Shown in pieces: positions 33,547 through 41,982 of a stretch of 46,409 bases of DNA. A program made the translations under genes and the position numbers. Each line of letters starts with the position of its first letter. Position 1 is the stretch's first letter. Source of the DNA: JAJUFS01 sp036381175 (GTDB lineage Bacteria > Pseudomonadota > Gammaproteobacteria > Natronospirales > JAJUFS01); contig DASVDI010000013.1 in NCBI GenBank assembly GCA_036381175.1, positions 1 through 46,409 on the forward strand. The letters are read 5' to 3'. The notes under the pieces are model-generated. The model did no database searches. It had not been told where the DNA came from and worked only from the letters and a program-made list of their open reading frames with translations.

Positions 33547-34290
33547 ATGCGATTCGTTCTCTACAACATCCGCTACGCGACCGGCGCAAGCCGTCACTTT
33601 CACCTGCCGGTGCCTGGTGCAGGTTATTTGCGGCGCACGCACCGCAACCTGGAACGCCTCATCCACTTCTTCGAGGCGGTCGATCCCGACATTCTCGGCC
33701 TGGTTGAAGTCGATCTCGGTTCGTTCCGCACTGGTGCGCGCCGCAACCAGGCGGAAACGATTGCGACCGCGCTTGGACATAACGCGCAAACCTTTCAATG
33801 CAAGTACCAGCACGATTCGCTGCATCGCCTGGTTCCCATGCTGAACAAGCAGGGCAACGCATTCATCACGCGCAGTTCGGTGCACGGCGAGCGGTTCCAT
33901 TATTTTTCGCGCGGCGTGAAACGCCTCATCATCGAACTGGAACTGGAAAACGTCAGCATTTTTCTCGTGCACCTTTCGCTCGGTTACCGCGACCGGCAAC
34001 GCCAGCTCGCCGATCTCCAGGAACTGGTGTACGCATCGAGCAAGCCAGTCATCATTGCCGGCGACTTCAACACTTTCTTCGGTGAAGCGGAACTCTACGC
34101 CTTCCTCGCCAGCACCGGCCTGCTCAGCGCCAACGTGCGCTCGCAACCGACGCATCCCAGCGGCAATCCGCGCCGCGAACTGGATTTCATCTTTCATGAC
34201 GAGCGCGTCGTGATCACGCATTTCGAGATACCTGTTGTCACCTACTCGGATCACCTGCCGCTGGTCTGCGATTTCGACATACGCAACTGA
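33547..34290 (+). CDS. Endonuclease/exonuclease/phosphatase-family protein (YbhP-like)
   Basis: The 247-residue enzyme shows the EEP fold: FVLYNIRYATG (Asn site), PDILGLVEVD (Glu metal ligand), LVHLSLGYRDRQRQL, the IIAGDFNTFFGE core and a final RRELDFIFHD...SDHLPL. The set of Asn, Asp and His catalytic residues looks complete. YbhP-like proteins beside clsB may act in phospholipid metabolism; the substrate is not known. It lacks a signal peptide. Confidence 0.88.
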   Translation: MRFVLYNIRYATGASRHFHLPVPGAGYLRRTHRNLERLIHFFEAVDPDILGLVEVDLGSFRTGARRNQAETIATALGHNAQTFQCKYQHDSLHRLVPMLNKQGNAFITRSSVHGERFHYFSRGVKRLIIELELENVSIFLVHLSLGYRDRQRQLADLQELVYASSKPVIIAGDFNTFFGEAELYAFLASTGLLSANVRSQPTHPSGNPRRELDFIFHDERVVITHFEIPVVTYSDHLPLVCDFDIRN

Positions 34291-34369
34291 CGCGCGCGTG
34301 CAAGGCGCATCCCTGCCTTGGTAAACTTCATCTTCATTTACGCGTCATGCTTTTCGCGGAGACCAACCC

Positions 34370-35089
34370 TTGGATGCATTCTTCCTGGCGGCATCAATAC
34401 TGCTGCTTGTGGCGACAGCCGGTCTCGGCTGGGCGATCCTGCGCCGCAACCGCCAGCGCCGCAGCATCTTCTCCCGGCATGAAAAACCGCTGCCACTTGC
34501 GCGCGTGTGGGACGAATGGTTGTCACCGGACGCCAGCGACAACGAACGCGTTCGCCGCGAGGCACTGTTCACGCTGGTCGAGCCTGCGCATCGCGAAGCT
34601 GTCCGTGAAGACCTGCTGCGCTTCGAGGAGCGCGCGCTCGCCGAGCCGGAACCGCTGCTCGCCATTCGCCGGGAACTCATGGACAGCATCGACCGGCGCA
34701 TGCTCAACCGCGAAATCCTCGCGCTGCCGGAGAATCTCAAGCGCGGTTTGCGCGCGCAATCCGGTGATGTCATTGCAAATGATGCCGAAGCCGAGGCGTA
34801 CCTGGCCGCTAACGAGCTGCGCCTTGAAATGCTGCGCGAATATGCCGGGCGACGTTACGGCGACCGCGCGCCGCAGGACTGGTTCGAGGTTTACGAACGC
34901 GCGGCCCGGCTGAAACAGCGCACGGCGCGGAATTACATTGCCAGGAGCATGAGCGGCGAGCTGAACGAGGAGCACGATGCGCGCCAGCAGGCGATCAGCC
35001 TCGTGGACAGCCAGTTGCGTGCGCACCTGTTGAATGTCGCGCCGGGAACGCGCTTCGAGCAGCTTGCCGAGCCCGCATCGCCGGAATAG
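34370..35089 (+). CDS. Single-span membrane hypothetical protein, TTG start
   Basis: A 239-residue protein with one N-terminal membrane segment (about 4-24, ending in an RRNRQRR stop) and a long charged, mostly helical cytoplasmic region rich in Arg and Glu. No family recognised. The start is TTG at 34370, with GGAGA upstream; the next in-frame ATG is far inside, after the membrane segment. It stands 79 bases after the EEP gene and before the TetR gene, without operon links. Confidence 0.6.
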   Translation: MDAFFLAASILLLVATAGLGWAILRRNRQRRSIFSRHEKPLPLARVWDEWLSPDASDNERVRREALFTLVEPAHREAVREDLLRFEERALAEPEPLLAIRRELMDSIDRRMLNREILALPENLKRGLRAQSGDVIANDAEAEAYLAANELRLEMLREYAGRRYGDRAPQDWFEVYERAARLKQRTARNYIARSMSGELNEEHDARQQAISLVDSQLRAHLLNVAPGTRFEQLAEPASPE

Positions 35090-35091
35090 AT

Positions 35092-35121
35092 TTGCATGTG
35101 TCAGGCAGCGCCCTGTAGCAT
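35092..35121 (+). promoter_or_regulatory. Promoter of the tetR gene
   Basis: TTGCAT at 35092-35097 and TAGCAT at 35116-35121 are 18 bases apart, a plausible sigma-70 promoter. Transcription would start inside the regulator box just downstream. Confidence 0.5.
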
Positions 35122-35122
35122 T

Positions 35123-35134
35123 AAACATTCGTTT
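35123..35134. promoter_or_regulatory. PsrA-like operator (AAAC-N4-GTTT)
   Basis: AAACATTCGTTT matches the published PsrA-type half-site pattern AAAC-N2-4-GTTT and lies on the expected start of transcription, 26 bases before the TetR start codon. Autorepression is likely. Confidence 0.55.
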
Positions 35135-35160
35135 TAAACGGTCCCGAACGGACAATAATC

Positions 35161-35823
35161 ATGGATTCCATGCCTGCTTCCAGCGCGCTTTCCACCCGCG
35201 ACCGCATCCTCGCGACCGCCGAACGGCTGTTCGCCGAGGCCGGCATCGGCGCGACCTCGCTGCGCGCCATCACGGCTGCGGCAAACGTGAATCTCGCCGC
35301 GGTCAACTACCACTTCGGCTCCAAGGACGCGCTCGTGGAAGCCGTTTATCGGCGCCACCTGGAACCCTTGAACACGGCGCGCCTGCGCAACCTGGAAGAG
35401 CTCGAAGCCCGCGGCCGCGCGCTTGATGTCGAAACCATCGTGCGCGCCTTTGTCGAACCGCTGGTCGAACAGGCGCGCACCGGCGCGAGTGGCACTACGC
35501 TGACCCGCTTGCTCGCGCAAAGCCTGCATGAAGCGGCGGGATATGTTGAACGCTTTTACGCGCGCGAAAACGACGCTGTCCTGCAGCGCTACCGCGACGC
35601 GATGCAGCGCGCCATTCCCGCACTCAGCCCCGATGAAATCTGCTGGCGCCTGAATTTCATGCTGGGCACCCTGCACAACGCCTTCCTCGACGCCGGCCTG
35701 CTGAAATTGCTGGCGCACGGCGACAGCGATCGCGCGGAAACCTCGCCCGAAGTCACGCTCACGCAACTGATTCCGTTCCTGGTCGCGGGACTCACAGCCC
35801 CGGGGCAGCGCGAGGCGATCTGA
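35161..35823 (+). CDS. TetR-family regulator, PsrA-like
   Basis: The 220-residue protein has a TetR DNA-binding domain (about 12-60) with SLRAITAAANVNLAAVNYHF, the recognition helix typical of the PsrA-like group of fatty-acid-responsive repressors. The C-terminal domain is helical with no ligand residue visible. It lies directly before the beta-oxidation multienzyme gene and a thioesterase gene, and has a PsrA-like box upstream. This suggests it represses fatty acid degradation until acyl chains bind; this is inference from context. Confidence 0.85.
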   Translation: MDSMPASSALSTRDRILATAERLFAEAGIGATSLRAITAAANVNLAAVNYHFGSKDALVEAVYRRHLEPLNTARLRNLEELEARGRALDVETIVRAFVEPLVEQARTGASGTTLTRLLAQSLHEAAGYVERFYARENDAVLQRYRDAMQRAIPALSPDEICWRLNFMLGTLHNAFLDAGLLKLLAHGDSDRAETSPEVTLTQLIPFLVAGLTAPGQREAI

Positions 35824-35866
35824 CGTCCCGACCCCTTCTGCATTCTCTATCAACAAAGGAAACGAC

Positions 35867-37921
35867 ATGGCCCCGAATCCGGTCGACGGCTCCAACCTTC
35901 CGAACTGGCAACTGGACCGCGATGACCGCGGCATTGCCTGGCTGATTTTCGACAAGGCGGGCGCGAGCACGAACGTGCTGTCCGGCCACGTCATGGTCGA
36001 GCTGGAAGAAAAGCTGCGCGAACTGGAACAGCATCCGCCGAAAGCCGTCGTCGTGAAATCCGCGAAGAAGAGCGGATTCATCGCCGGCGCGGACATCAAG
36101 GAATTCACGGGTCTTGAATCGTCGGCGCAGGCCTTCGACCTGATCCGCCGCGGCCAGCTCGTGCTGGACAAGCTCGATCACCTGCCCTGCCCCGTTGTCG
36201 CCGCGGTCCACGGTTTCGCGCTCGGCGGTGGGCTCGAGCTTGCGCTCGCCTGCGATTACATCGTCGCCGCTGACGATCCGCGCACCAGTCTCGGCCTGCC
36301 GGAAGTGAATCTCGGCATTCATCCGGGCTTCGGCGGCACGGTGCGTTCCATCCGGAAAATGGGCGTGGTCGCGGCGATGGAGCTGATGCTCACCGGTCGC
36401 GCTTTCAATGTGAAAAAAGCGAAAGCGACGGGATTGATCGACAAGGCTGTGCCTGCGGACCAGCTTGATGATGCGGCTGCAAAGCTCGCACTGAATCCGC
36501 CGGGCAAGCGCAGCGCGCCGCTGCCGCAGAAGCTGCTAAACCTGCCCGGCGCGCGCCACGTGTTCAGCAAGGTGCTGGAGAAACAGGTTTCGGCAAAGGC
36601 GCGCAAGGATCACTACCCCGCGCCTTACGCGATCATCGATCTCTGGAAAGATCACATCGGCAATCCCGCCGAGATGTATCTCGCCGAAGCGCATTCGATC
36701 GCGAAGCTGATGGTTGGCGATACGGCGCGCAACCTGGTCCGCGTGTTCCTGCTGCAGGATCGCCTCAAGAGTCTCGGCAACAAGAAAGCCTTCGATCTCA
36801 AGCACGTGCATGTCGTCGGCGCGGGCACCATGGGCGGCGACATCGCCGCGTGGTGCGCGTACAAGGGCTTCGAGGTGACCTTGCAGGACCGCGAACTGCA
36901 GTACATCGATCCCGCCATGAAGCGCGCGCGGAAACTGTTCGAGAAGAAATTCAAGGGCAACGATGCGAAAGTCGCCGAAGCCTGGCACCGCCTCAAGGCC
37001 GATGTGGCCGGCGACGGCGCGAAGCACGCCGATCTCGTCATCGAGGCGATTTTCGAGAACACGGAAGCGAAGCAGAACCTCTATAAGGATCTGAAACTGA
37101 AAATGAAACCGGACGCGGTGCTCGCGACGAACACCTCCAGCATCCGGCTCGAAGAACTCGCCACGGTGCTGGATGACCCGAACCACCTCGTCGGCCTGCA
37201 CTTCTTCAATCCGGTCGCGAAGATGCCACTGATCGAAGTCATCCATTCGGTGGACACGGACAAGGACGTGATGGAAAAGGCGCTGGCCTTCGCTCGCCAC
37301 GTCGATCGCCTGCCCGTGCCGTGCAAGTCATCGCCCGGCTTTCTCGTCAACCGCATCCTGATGCCGTACCTCATGGAAGCGATGCTTCTTTCCGAGGAAG
37401 GTGTCGCGAATGAGGCCATCGACCGCGCGGCGAAGAATTTCGGCATGCCCATGGGCCCGGTGGAACTCGCCGACACCGTCGGTCTTGATGTCTGCCTTTC
37501 CGTCGCGAAAATTCTCGGCAAGGAATTCGGCCACGCGGTGCCGAAGCGGCTTGAGGCTATGGTGGAAGCGAAGAAATTTGGCAAGAAAACAGGCGTTGGT
37601 TTTTACGCGTACGACGAGAACGGCAAGCCGAAGAAAGACGCGTCAAACGCGCAGGGCGGCCCCGCCGACCTGCAGGACCGGCTGATTTTCCCCATGCTGA
37701 ATGAAGCCGTCGCCTGCCTGCGCGAGAACGTGGTCGCGGATGCGGATTTGCTGGACGCCGGCGTGATCTTCGGCACCGGCTTTGCCCCCTTCCGCGGCGG
37801 CCCGATGAATTTCATCAAAGCCCAAGGCCCCTCACGCATGCGCGAACGCCAGCAGGCGCTGTTCGAGCGTCATGGCGAGCGCTTTGCGCCTGATGCCGGC
37901 TGGGATTCACTGTCGTTCTGA
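35867..37921 (+). CDS. Bifunctional enoyl-CoA hydratase/3-hydroxyacyl-CoA dehydrogenase (FadB/FadJ-type)
   Basis: The 684-residue enzyme begins with a crotonase domain with oxyanion elements FIAGADIKEF and HGFALGGGLELALACDY, catalytic Glu124 and Glu146 (aligned with Escherichia coli FadB Glu119 and Glu139). A Rossmann domain follows with VVGAGTMGGDIAA (about 315) and catalytic His in GLHFFNPVAKMPL, then a helical C-terminal domain. It hydrates enoyl-CoA and oxidises 3-hydroxyacyl-CoA in beta-oxidation. At 684 residues it is close to FadJ length. AAAGGAA precedes the ATG. No fadA-type thiolase gene is adjacent. Confidence 0.92.
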   Translation: MAPNPVDGSNLPNWQLDRDDRGIAWLIFDKAGASTNVLSGHVMVELEEKLRELEQHPPKAVVVKSAKKSGFIAGADIKEFTGLESSAQAFDLIRRGQLVLDKLDHLPCPVVAAVHGFALGGGLELALACDYIVAADDPRTSLGLPEVNLGIHPGFGGTVRSIRKMGVVAAMELMLTGRAFNVKKAKATGLIDKAVPADQLDDAAAKLALNPPGKRSAPLPQKLLNLPGARHVFSKVLEKQVSAKARKDHYPAPYAIIDLWKDHIGNPAEMYLAEAHSIAKLMVGDTARNLVRVFLLQDRLKSLGNKKAFDLKHVHVVGAGTMGGDIAAWCAYKGFEVTLQDRELQYIDPAMKRARKLFEKKFKGNDAKVAEAWHRLKADVAGDGAKHADLVIEAIFENTEAKQNLYKDLKLKMKPDAVLATNTSSIRLEELATVLDDPNHLVGLHFFNPVAKMPLIEVIHSVDTDKDVMEKALAFARHVDRLPVPCKSSPGFLVNRILMPYLMEAMLLSEEGVANEAIDRAAKNFGMPMGPVELADTVGLDVCLSVAKILGKEFGHAVPKRLEAMVEAKKFGKKTGVGFYAYDENGKPKKDASNAQGGPADLQDRLIFPMLNEAVACLRENVVADADLLDAGVIFGTGFAPFRGGPMNFIKAQGPSRMRERQQALFERHGERFAPDAGWDSLSF

Positions 37922-37941
37922 CATTTATAAAAGGGATATCG

Positions 37942-38340
37942 ATGTATCGCGAAACGCCGCCGGATGACCAGGAAGCGACCGTCCGCACCATGGCGATGCC
38001 GAAGGACACGAACGGGCTCGGGGATATTTTCGGCGGCTGGCTGATGTCGCATGCGGATATCGCCGGCGCCGTGCTCGCGTATCGCCGCGCGCGGGGTCGC
38101 GTGGTGACCATCGCCGTGAACGAATTCTCCTTCCTGCGGCCGGTGTTCGTCGGCGATGTGGTCAGCTTCTACACGGACGTGAACCGTGTCGGCAACAGCT
38201 CCATCACCATCGATATCACCATGTTCTCCATGCGTAATACTGATGGCCGGGAAGAGCAGGTGCGGGTCGCGACGGCTCGCATCACCTACGTTCACATCGG
38301 CGCCGACCGCATGCCGCGCAAGGTGCCCGAATCCACCTGA
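37942..38340 (+). CDS. Acyl-CoA thioesterase, YciA-like hotdog protein
   Basis: The 132-residue hotdog-fold protein has NGLGDIFGGWLMSHADIAG with the catalytic aspartate and active-site helix of YciA-type thioesterases, then VVTIAVNEFSFLRPVFVGD. It hydrolyses acyl-CoA. It lies 20 bases after the beta-oxidation gene and is probably in its transcript, so it may release excess CoA esters during fatty acid degradation. Confidence 0.88.
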   Translation: MYRETPPDDQEATVRTMAMPKDTNGLGDIFGGWLMSHADIAGAVLAYRRARGRVVTIAVNEFSFLRPVFVGDVVSFYTDVNRVGNSSITIDITMFSMRNTDGREEQVRVATARITYVHIGADRMPRKVPEST

Positions 38341-38520
38341 TTCCGCGCGCTGCCGGCCCGTCTTGAAGGCTTGTCCCCTCATTCGGGCGCTTCCCTGGCG
38401 GCTGCGAGGCCGGCTCCTTGGTGATAAACTTGCCGCGCGCGGAGCACAGGCAAGCGCAGCCGGGACCAAAGCCCGGAAACAAGTCATAACAAGACAGCAC
38501 ATCACCACGGGCGATCCAGC

Positions 38521-39558
38521 ATGTCGAAGAACGTCGAGCGCGATTTCCTCAAGACCCTGACCCCGCTGAGCGGCCTCAAACCCGAAAACCAGGCAGAAAT
38601 TGCCAACAAGACACCGATCCAGGAACTCGGCGCGGGCCGCTACATCTTCAAGGAAGGCGACAGCGACAAGCGCACCGTCTATGTCATTTCGGGGGAAGTG
38701 GAATTGCGCCAGGGCGATGCGGTCATGCGCGTCGTCGCCGGCGGCACGCCCGACGCCAGGCATCCGCTTGCGCCGCAGAGCCCGCGCCAGGTGAGCGCGC
38801 GCGCGAAGACCAACATCGAATACATCGCCGTCGATTCCGATCTGCTCGACATCATGCTCACCTGGGACCAGACGGGTTCCTTCGAAGTCGGCGAACTGCA
38901 CGCCGAAGAAGACACCGGCGACGACTGGATGGCTGCGATCCTGCAGACCAAGGCGTTCCACAAGATTCCGCCCGCGAACATCCAGGCGATGTTCATGCGC
39001 ATGCAACCCGTGAACAAGAAAAGCGGCGAGAACATCATCAAGCAGGGCGAGGACGGCGATTATTTCTACATCATCACGCAGGGAAAATGCGTGGTGACGC
39101 GTGAGACGCCAACGAACAAGGCCGGCATCAAGCTTGCCGAACTCGGCGTTGGCGATTCCTTCGGCGAGGAAGCATTGATATCGGATGCGAAGCGCAACGC
39201 AACGATTACCATGGTCACCGACGGCCAGCTCATGCGTCTCGGCAAGGACGATTTCAAGACACTGCTGAACGAGCCGATGCTCAACTGGGTCGACATGGAC
39301 AAGGCGAAACAGATCGTCGCCAACGGCGGCCAGTGGCTGGATGTTCGCCTGCCGAGCGAATTCGAGAACTCGCATCCGGAAGGCGCGATCAACATCCCGC
39401 TCTATTTCGTGCGCCTGAAAATGAACCAGCTTGATCCGAAGAAAAATTACGTCGCCTTCTGCGACACCGGCCGCCGTTCCTCCGCCGCCGCGTACATTCT
39501 TTCCGAGCGCGGTTTCACCGTTGCGGTGCTGAAAGGCGGCTATCAAGGCAACGCTTGA
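38521..39558 (+). CDS. Fusion of two cyclic-nucleotide-binding-like domains and a rhodanese domain
   Basis: The 345-residue protein has a first CNB-fold domain (about 10-110) with no canonical phosphate-binding cassette, and a second (about 135-250) with FGEEALISDAKRNATI, where Glu216 and Arg225 match the cAMP/cGMP pocket. The C-terminal rhodanese domain (about 258-343) has the active-site loop starting at Cys314 (CDTGRRSSAA). This joins nucleotide sensing to a sulphurtransferase-type active site; similar fusions exist in other bacteria but their role is unclear. It is followed by a strong terminator. Confidence 0.87.
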   Translation: MSKNVERDFLKTLTPLSGLKPENQAEIANKTPIQELGAGRYIFKEGDSDKRTVYVISGEVELRQGDAVMRVVAGGTPDARHPLAPQSPRQVSARAKTNIEYIAVDSDLLDIMLTWDQTGSFEVGELHAEEDTGDDWMAAILQTKAFHKIPPANIQAMFMRMQPVNKKSGENIIKQGEDGDYFYIITQGKCVVTRETPTNKAGIKLAELGVGDSFGEEALISDAKRNATITMVTDGQLMRLGKDDFKTLLNEPMLNWVDMDKAKQIVANGGQWLDVRLPSEFENSHPEGAINIPLYFVRLKMNQLDPKKNYVAFCDTGRRSSAAAYILSERGFTVAVLKGGYQGNA

Positions 39559-39578
39559 CGAAAAACGTCATGCAAACG

Positions 39579-39611
39579 AAAAAGGCGCTCGCGGAATCGA
39601 GCGCCTTTTTT
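39579..39611 (+). terminator. Rho-independent terminator
   Basis: AAAAAGGCGCTCG pairs with CGAGCGCCTTTTT around a six-base loop, followed by T residues. It ends the CNB-rhodanese gene, whose stop codon lies 21 bases before it. Confidence 0.9.
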
Positions 39612-39650
39612 GTGGACAGGGTCAAGGAATCGCTGAAGAAAAAATCAACG

Positions 39651-39756
39651 GCAATAGACAGGATTTACAGGATTTGAAAAGCCGGATTAACAGGATTGAA
39701 AAACTTTTGTTTTAATCCTGTTAATTCTGAAAAATCCTGTCAATTCTGTCCATTGC
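39651..39756. repeat. Inverted-repeat element of AGGATT/AATCCT units, copy 2
   Basis: GACAGGATTTACAGGATTTG and GGATTAACAGGATT on the left face AATCCTGTTAATTCTG and AATCCTGTCAATTCTGTCC on the right, an imperfect inverted repeat. It ends with CTGTCCATTGC as does copy 1 at 32201-32350. Its right end covers the stop codon and last codons of the tatD-family gene at 39740. Confidence 0.7.
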
Positions 39757-40531
39757 CTTTCGCTTTTCTGAACAACCGAAAGAAGTTTTCCGTCGTCGCC
39801 TCGGCCAGTTCCTCGAACGTGATGCCCCGTTCCTTCGCAATGAACTCCGCGACGTGTCGCACGTATTCCGGACGGTTTTCCTTGCCGCGCATCGGCACGG
39901 GTGCGAGATACGGCGAATCGGTTTCGACCAGCAATCGATCCAGGGGAACGCGGCGCGCGACGTCGCGCAAGGCATCCGCGTTTCGAAACGTCACAATGCC
40001 GGACAGTGAAATGTAAAAGCCGAGCTCCATGGCTGCTTCCGCCATTTCCCAGGTCTCGGTAAAACAATGCAACACGCCACCGCAGCTCGCCGCGCCCTCT
40101 TCACGCAGGATGGCAAGCGTGTCTTCACGCGCATCGCGGGTGTGCACGATCAGCGGCTTGTCGAGTGCAACTGCGGCGCGAACGTGGCGCCGAAACCGTT
40201 CCTGCTGAATGTTGCGTGAAACCGTGTCGTAGAAATAATCCAGCCCGGTTTCGCCGACGGCAACCACTTGAGCCGGCGCAGCCGCTTGCTCGATGTCCTG
40301 CTGCGTAGGTTCGACATCCGGTTGCGCGGAGGGATGCACGCCAGCGGAGGCGAAAACATTCTCGCGACCGTCGATGAGATCGAGCATTGCAGGCAATGTT
40401 TCGAAATTCACGCCGACGCAGAGAAAATGCGTGACGTCGTTTTCGGCCGCTGCCGCGAGCACGGCGTCAAGATCGCCGCCCTCTTTCACGGGCGTGAGCA
40501 TGTCGAGATGGCAGTGGGAATCGATCAACAT
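39740..40531 (-). CDS. TatD-family hydrolase, YcfH-like
   Basis: The 263-residue TIM-barrel hydrolase opens with the metal motif DSHCHLD and has ASAGVHPSAQ, GETGLDYF, LIVHTRDA, LHCFTETW and ETDSPYLAPVP. The DSHCHLD opening and its place after holB assign it to the YcfH branch of deoxyribonuclease-like hydrolases, unlike the TatD proper at 6.6 kb. It is the last gene of the pabB operon. Its final residues (NGQN) lie inside a repeat element, so the native C-terminus may have been altered. Confidence 0.9.
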   Translation of the reverse strand: MLIDSHCHLDMLTPVKEGGDLDAVLAAAAENDVTHFLCVGVNFETLPAMLDLIDGRENVFASAGVHPSAQPDVEPTQQDIEQAAAPAQVVAVGETGLDYFYDTVSRNIQQERFRRHVRAAVALDKPLIVHTRDAREDTLAILREEGAASCGGVLHCFTETWEMAEAAMELGFYISLSGIVTFRNADALRDVARRVPLDRLLVETDSPYLAPVPMRGKENRPEYVRHVAEFIAKERGITFEELAEATTENFFRLFRKAKGNGQN

Positions 40532-40540
40532 CGGTGAGAG

Positions 40541-40595
40541 GCAGGAGCGCCTTCAGGCGCGAAGGCGAGAACGTTCGCGCCTGAAGGACTCCTGC
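40541..40595. repeat. REP/BIME-like hairpin between pilZ and tatD-family gene
   Basis: GCAGGAGCGCCTTCAGGCGC (40541-40560), continuing GAA, pairs with TTCGCGCCTGAAGGACTCCTGC (40574-40595) around a ten-base loop. The shape resembles GTAGGAGCG-type repeats frequent in xanthomonads and pseudomonads. It lies inside the operon, nine bases upstream of the start of the TatD-family gene. Confidence 0.8.
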
Positions 40596-40597
40596 AA

Positions 40598-40948
40598 TTA
40601 CATCGTGTGCGTCGGCCGGTCCGCACCCAGCGCGCCGGCAAGATAGGTTTCGATCTTCTTCTGCGTCTGGCCGCCGTCCTGGTCGGAGAACTGCACGCCA
40701 ATGCCCGCCGCGCGCTTGCCTTGCGCGCCGCGCGGTGTCACCCAGACGATGCGTCCGGCGACAGGAATGCGTTCGGTCTGGTCCATGAGCGTGAGCAGGA
40801 TGAAGACTTCGTCGCCCAGCCGGTAAGGTTTGCTGGTCGGGATGAACAGGCCGCCGTTCTTGATGAACGGCATGTACGCGACGTACAGCGCGCTTTTGTC
40901 CTTGATGGTCAGCGTCAGGATGCCCTGACGCGGAGATGGCGTAGCCAT
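40598..40948 (-). CDS. pilZ: PilZ, type IV pilus biogenesis protein
   Basis: The 116-residue protein closely follows Pseudomonas aeruginosa PilZ: GILTLTIKDKSALYVAYMPF, NGGLFIPTSKPYRLGDEVF, IPVAGRIVWVTPRGAQG and a final ETYLAGALGADRPTHTM. This founding PilZ lacks the usual RxxxR c-di-GMP motif and works through PilB/FimX-type partners rather than as a classical sensor. It begins two bases after the holB stop. The position between holB and tatD is the same as in Pseudomonas. Confidence 0.93.
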   Translation of the reverse strand: MATPSPRQGILTLTIKDKSALYVAYMPFIKNGGLFIPTSKPYRLGDEVFILLTLMDQTERIPVAGRIVWVTPRGAQGKRAAGIGVQFSDQDGGQTQKKIETYLAGALGADRPTHTM

Positions 40949-40950
40949 GG

Positions 40951-41982
40951 TTATCCTTCCAGCAGTCTGTCCAGTACCCGTTCATTGGTCGCGGCGTTCA
41001 TGCCCACCGCCCACGGCAGCAACAGGGATTCGAGCAGCAAGCGCGGGTTGACCGGCGTTTCGACCAGTCGCCGCGCCTCCCCGAGGGCTATGCGATAGCG
41101 GTGCAGCGCCGTCAAGTTTACGCGGTCAGCCAATGTTTTCAAGGAGTTAAGCAGGTCCGGGTTACGAAGCCGCGTGGCATCTTCGGGGAGTTGCGAGAGC
41201 CTCACGAGATCGTCGGTCACGGCATCGAGGAATTCGACAACCGCCACCGAATCCAGCGCTTCGAATTCTCCCGCCACCGTCACCACGCTCGCGCCGCGAC
41301 CCTGTACGGCCGCGAGCCGTTGCAACAGCTCGCCGCGTTGCCGCAGGAAATCGCTTTCCGCCAGCGCTTTTGCCCGCAAGGGCACACCGCGCGCGTACGC
41401 CAGTGCGAGCTCAGGCTGGCTGACGCCCTCGGCACGCAACCAATCGAAGCTCGCTTGGGCAGGCGGGCGCGGCACAGCCAGTTGCTGGCAGCGGCTGCGG
41501 ATGGTCGCGGGCAGGTTCGCCGGCCGGCTACTGACGAGCAAGAGGAGACTTCCTGGCGCCGGTTCTTCCAGCGTTTTCAGCAAGCTGTTCGCGGCATTGA
41601 CGTTCATCGCGTCAGCGGGCTGGACCAGCACCAGCTTCCAGCCACCCTGCCTCGCGGTGAGCGACATTTTCGCGGACAGCGCGCGAACCTGGTCAACGAC
41701 GATCTGCTTCCTGAGCTTGCCCTTGTCGTCCTCTTCCAGCGTCACTTCGTGAAAATCGGGATGGCTTTGGGCGCGCCACTGCGCGCAGGAATCGCATTGA
41801 TCACACGCCGTGTCCTGCACAGGATTACGGCAAAGCAGCAGCTTCAGAAAATTTCTCGCAAGCGTGACCTTGCCGAGACCGGCGGGTCCTGTAAGCAGCA
41901 GCGCGTGCGGCACGCGATCTGCATTCCGATAACCCGCGAGCCGTTGCCAGGTGTCTTCCAGCCAGGGAAACGGCGCGCTCAT
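40951..41982 (-). CDS. holB: DNA polymerase III subunit delta'
   Basis: The 343-residue clamp-loader subunit has the degenerate nucleotide site GPAGLGKVTLA, a zinc-binding cysteine set CRNPVQDTACDQCDSC (about 50-66), NAANSLLKTLEEPAPGSLL with the SRC-type motif (SSRPANLPATIRSRC). It is part of the clamp loader that places the beta clamp on DNA. It overlaps tmk by four bases and is followed by pilZ two bases away. Confidence 0.93.
   Translation of the reverse strand: MSAPFPWLEDTWQRLAGYRNADRVPHALLLTGPAGLGKVTLARNFLKLLLCRNPVQDTACDQCDSCAQWRAQSHPDFHEVTLEEDDKGKLRKQIVVDQVRALSAKMSLTARQGGWKLVLVQPADAMNVNAANSLLKTLEEPAPGSLLLLVSSRPANLPATIRSRCQQLAVPRPPAQASFDWLRAEGVSQPELALAYARGVPLRAKALAESDFLRQRGELLQRLAAVQGRGASVVTVAGEFEALDSVAVVEFLDAVTDDLVRLSQLPEDATRLRNPDLLNSLKTLADRVNLTALHRYRIALGEARRLVETPVNPRLLLESLLLPWAVGMNAATNERVLDRLLEG

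Noticed and set aside
37870..39546. Long minus-strand open frame over the thioesterase and CNB-rhodanese genes
   Set aside because: It spans two real genes, their gap and a promoter region, and its product is low-complexity and unlike any family.
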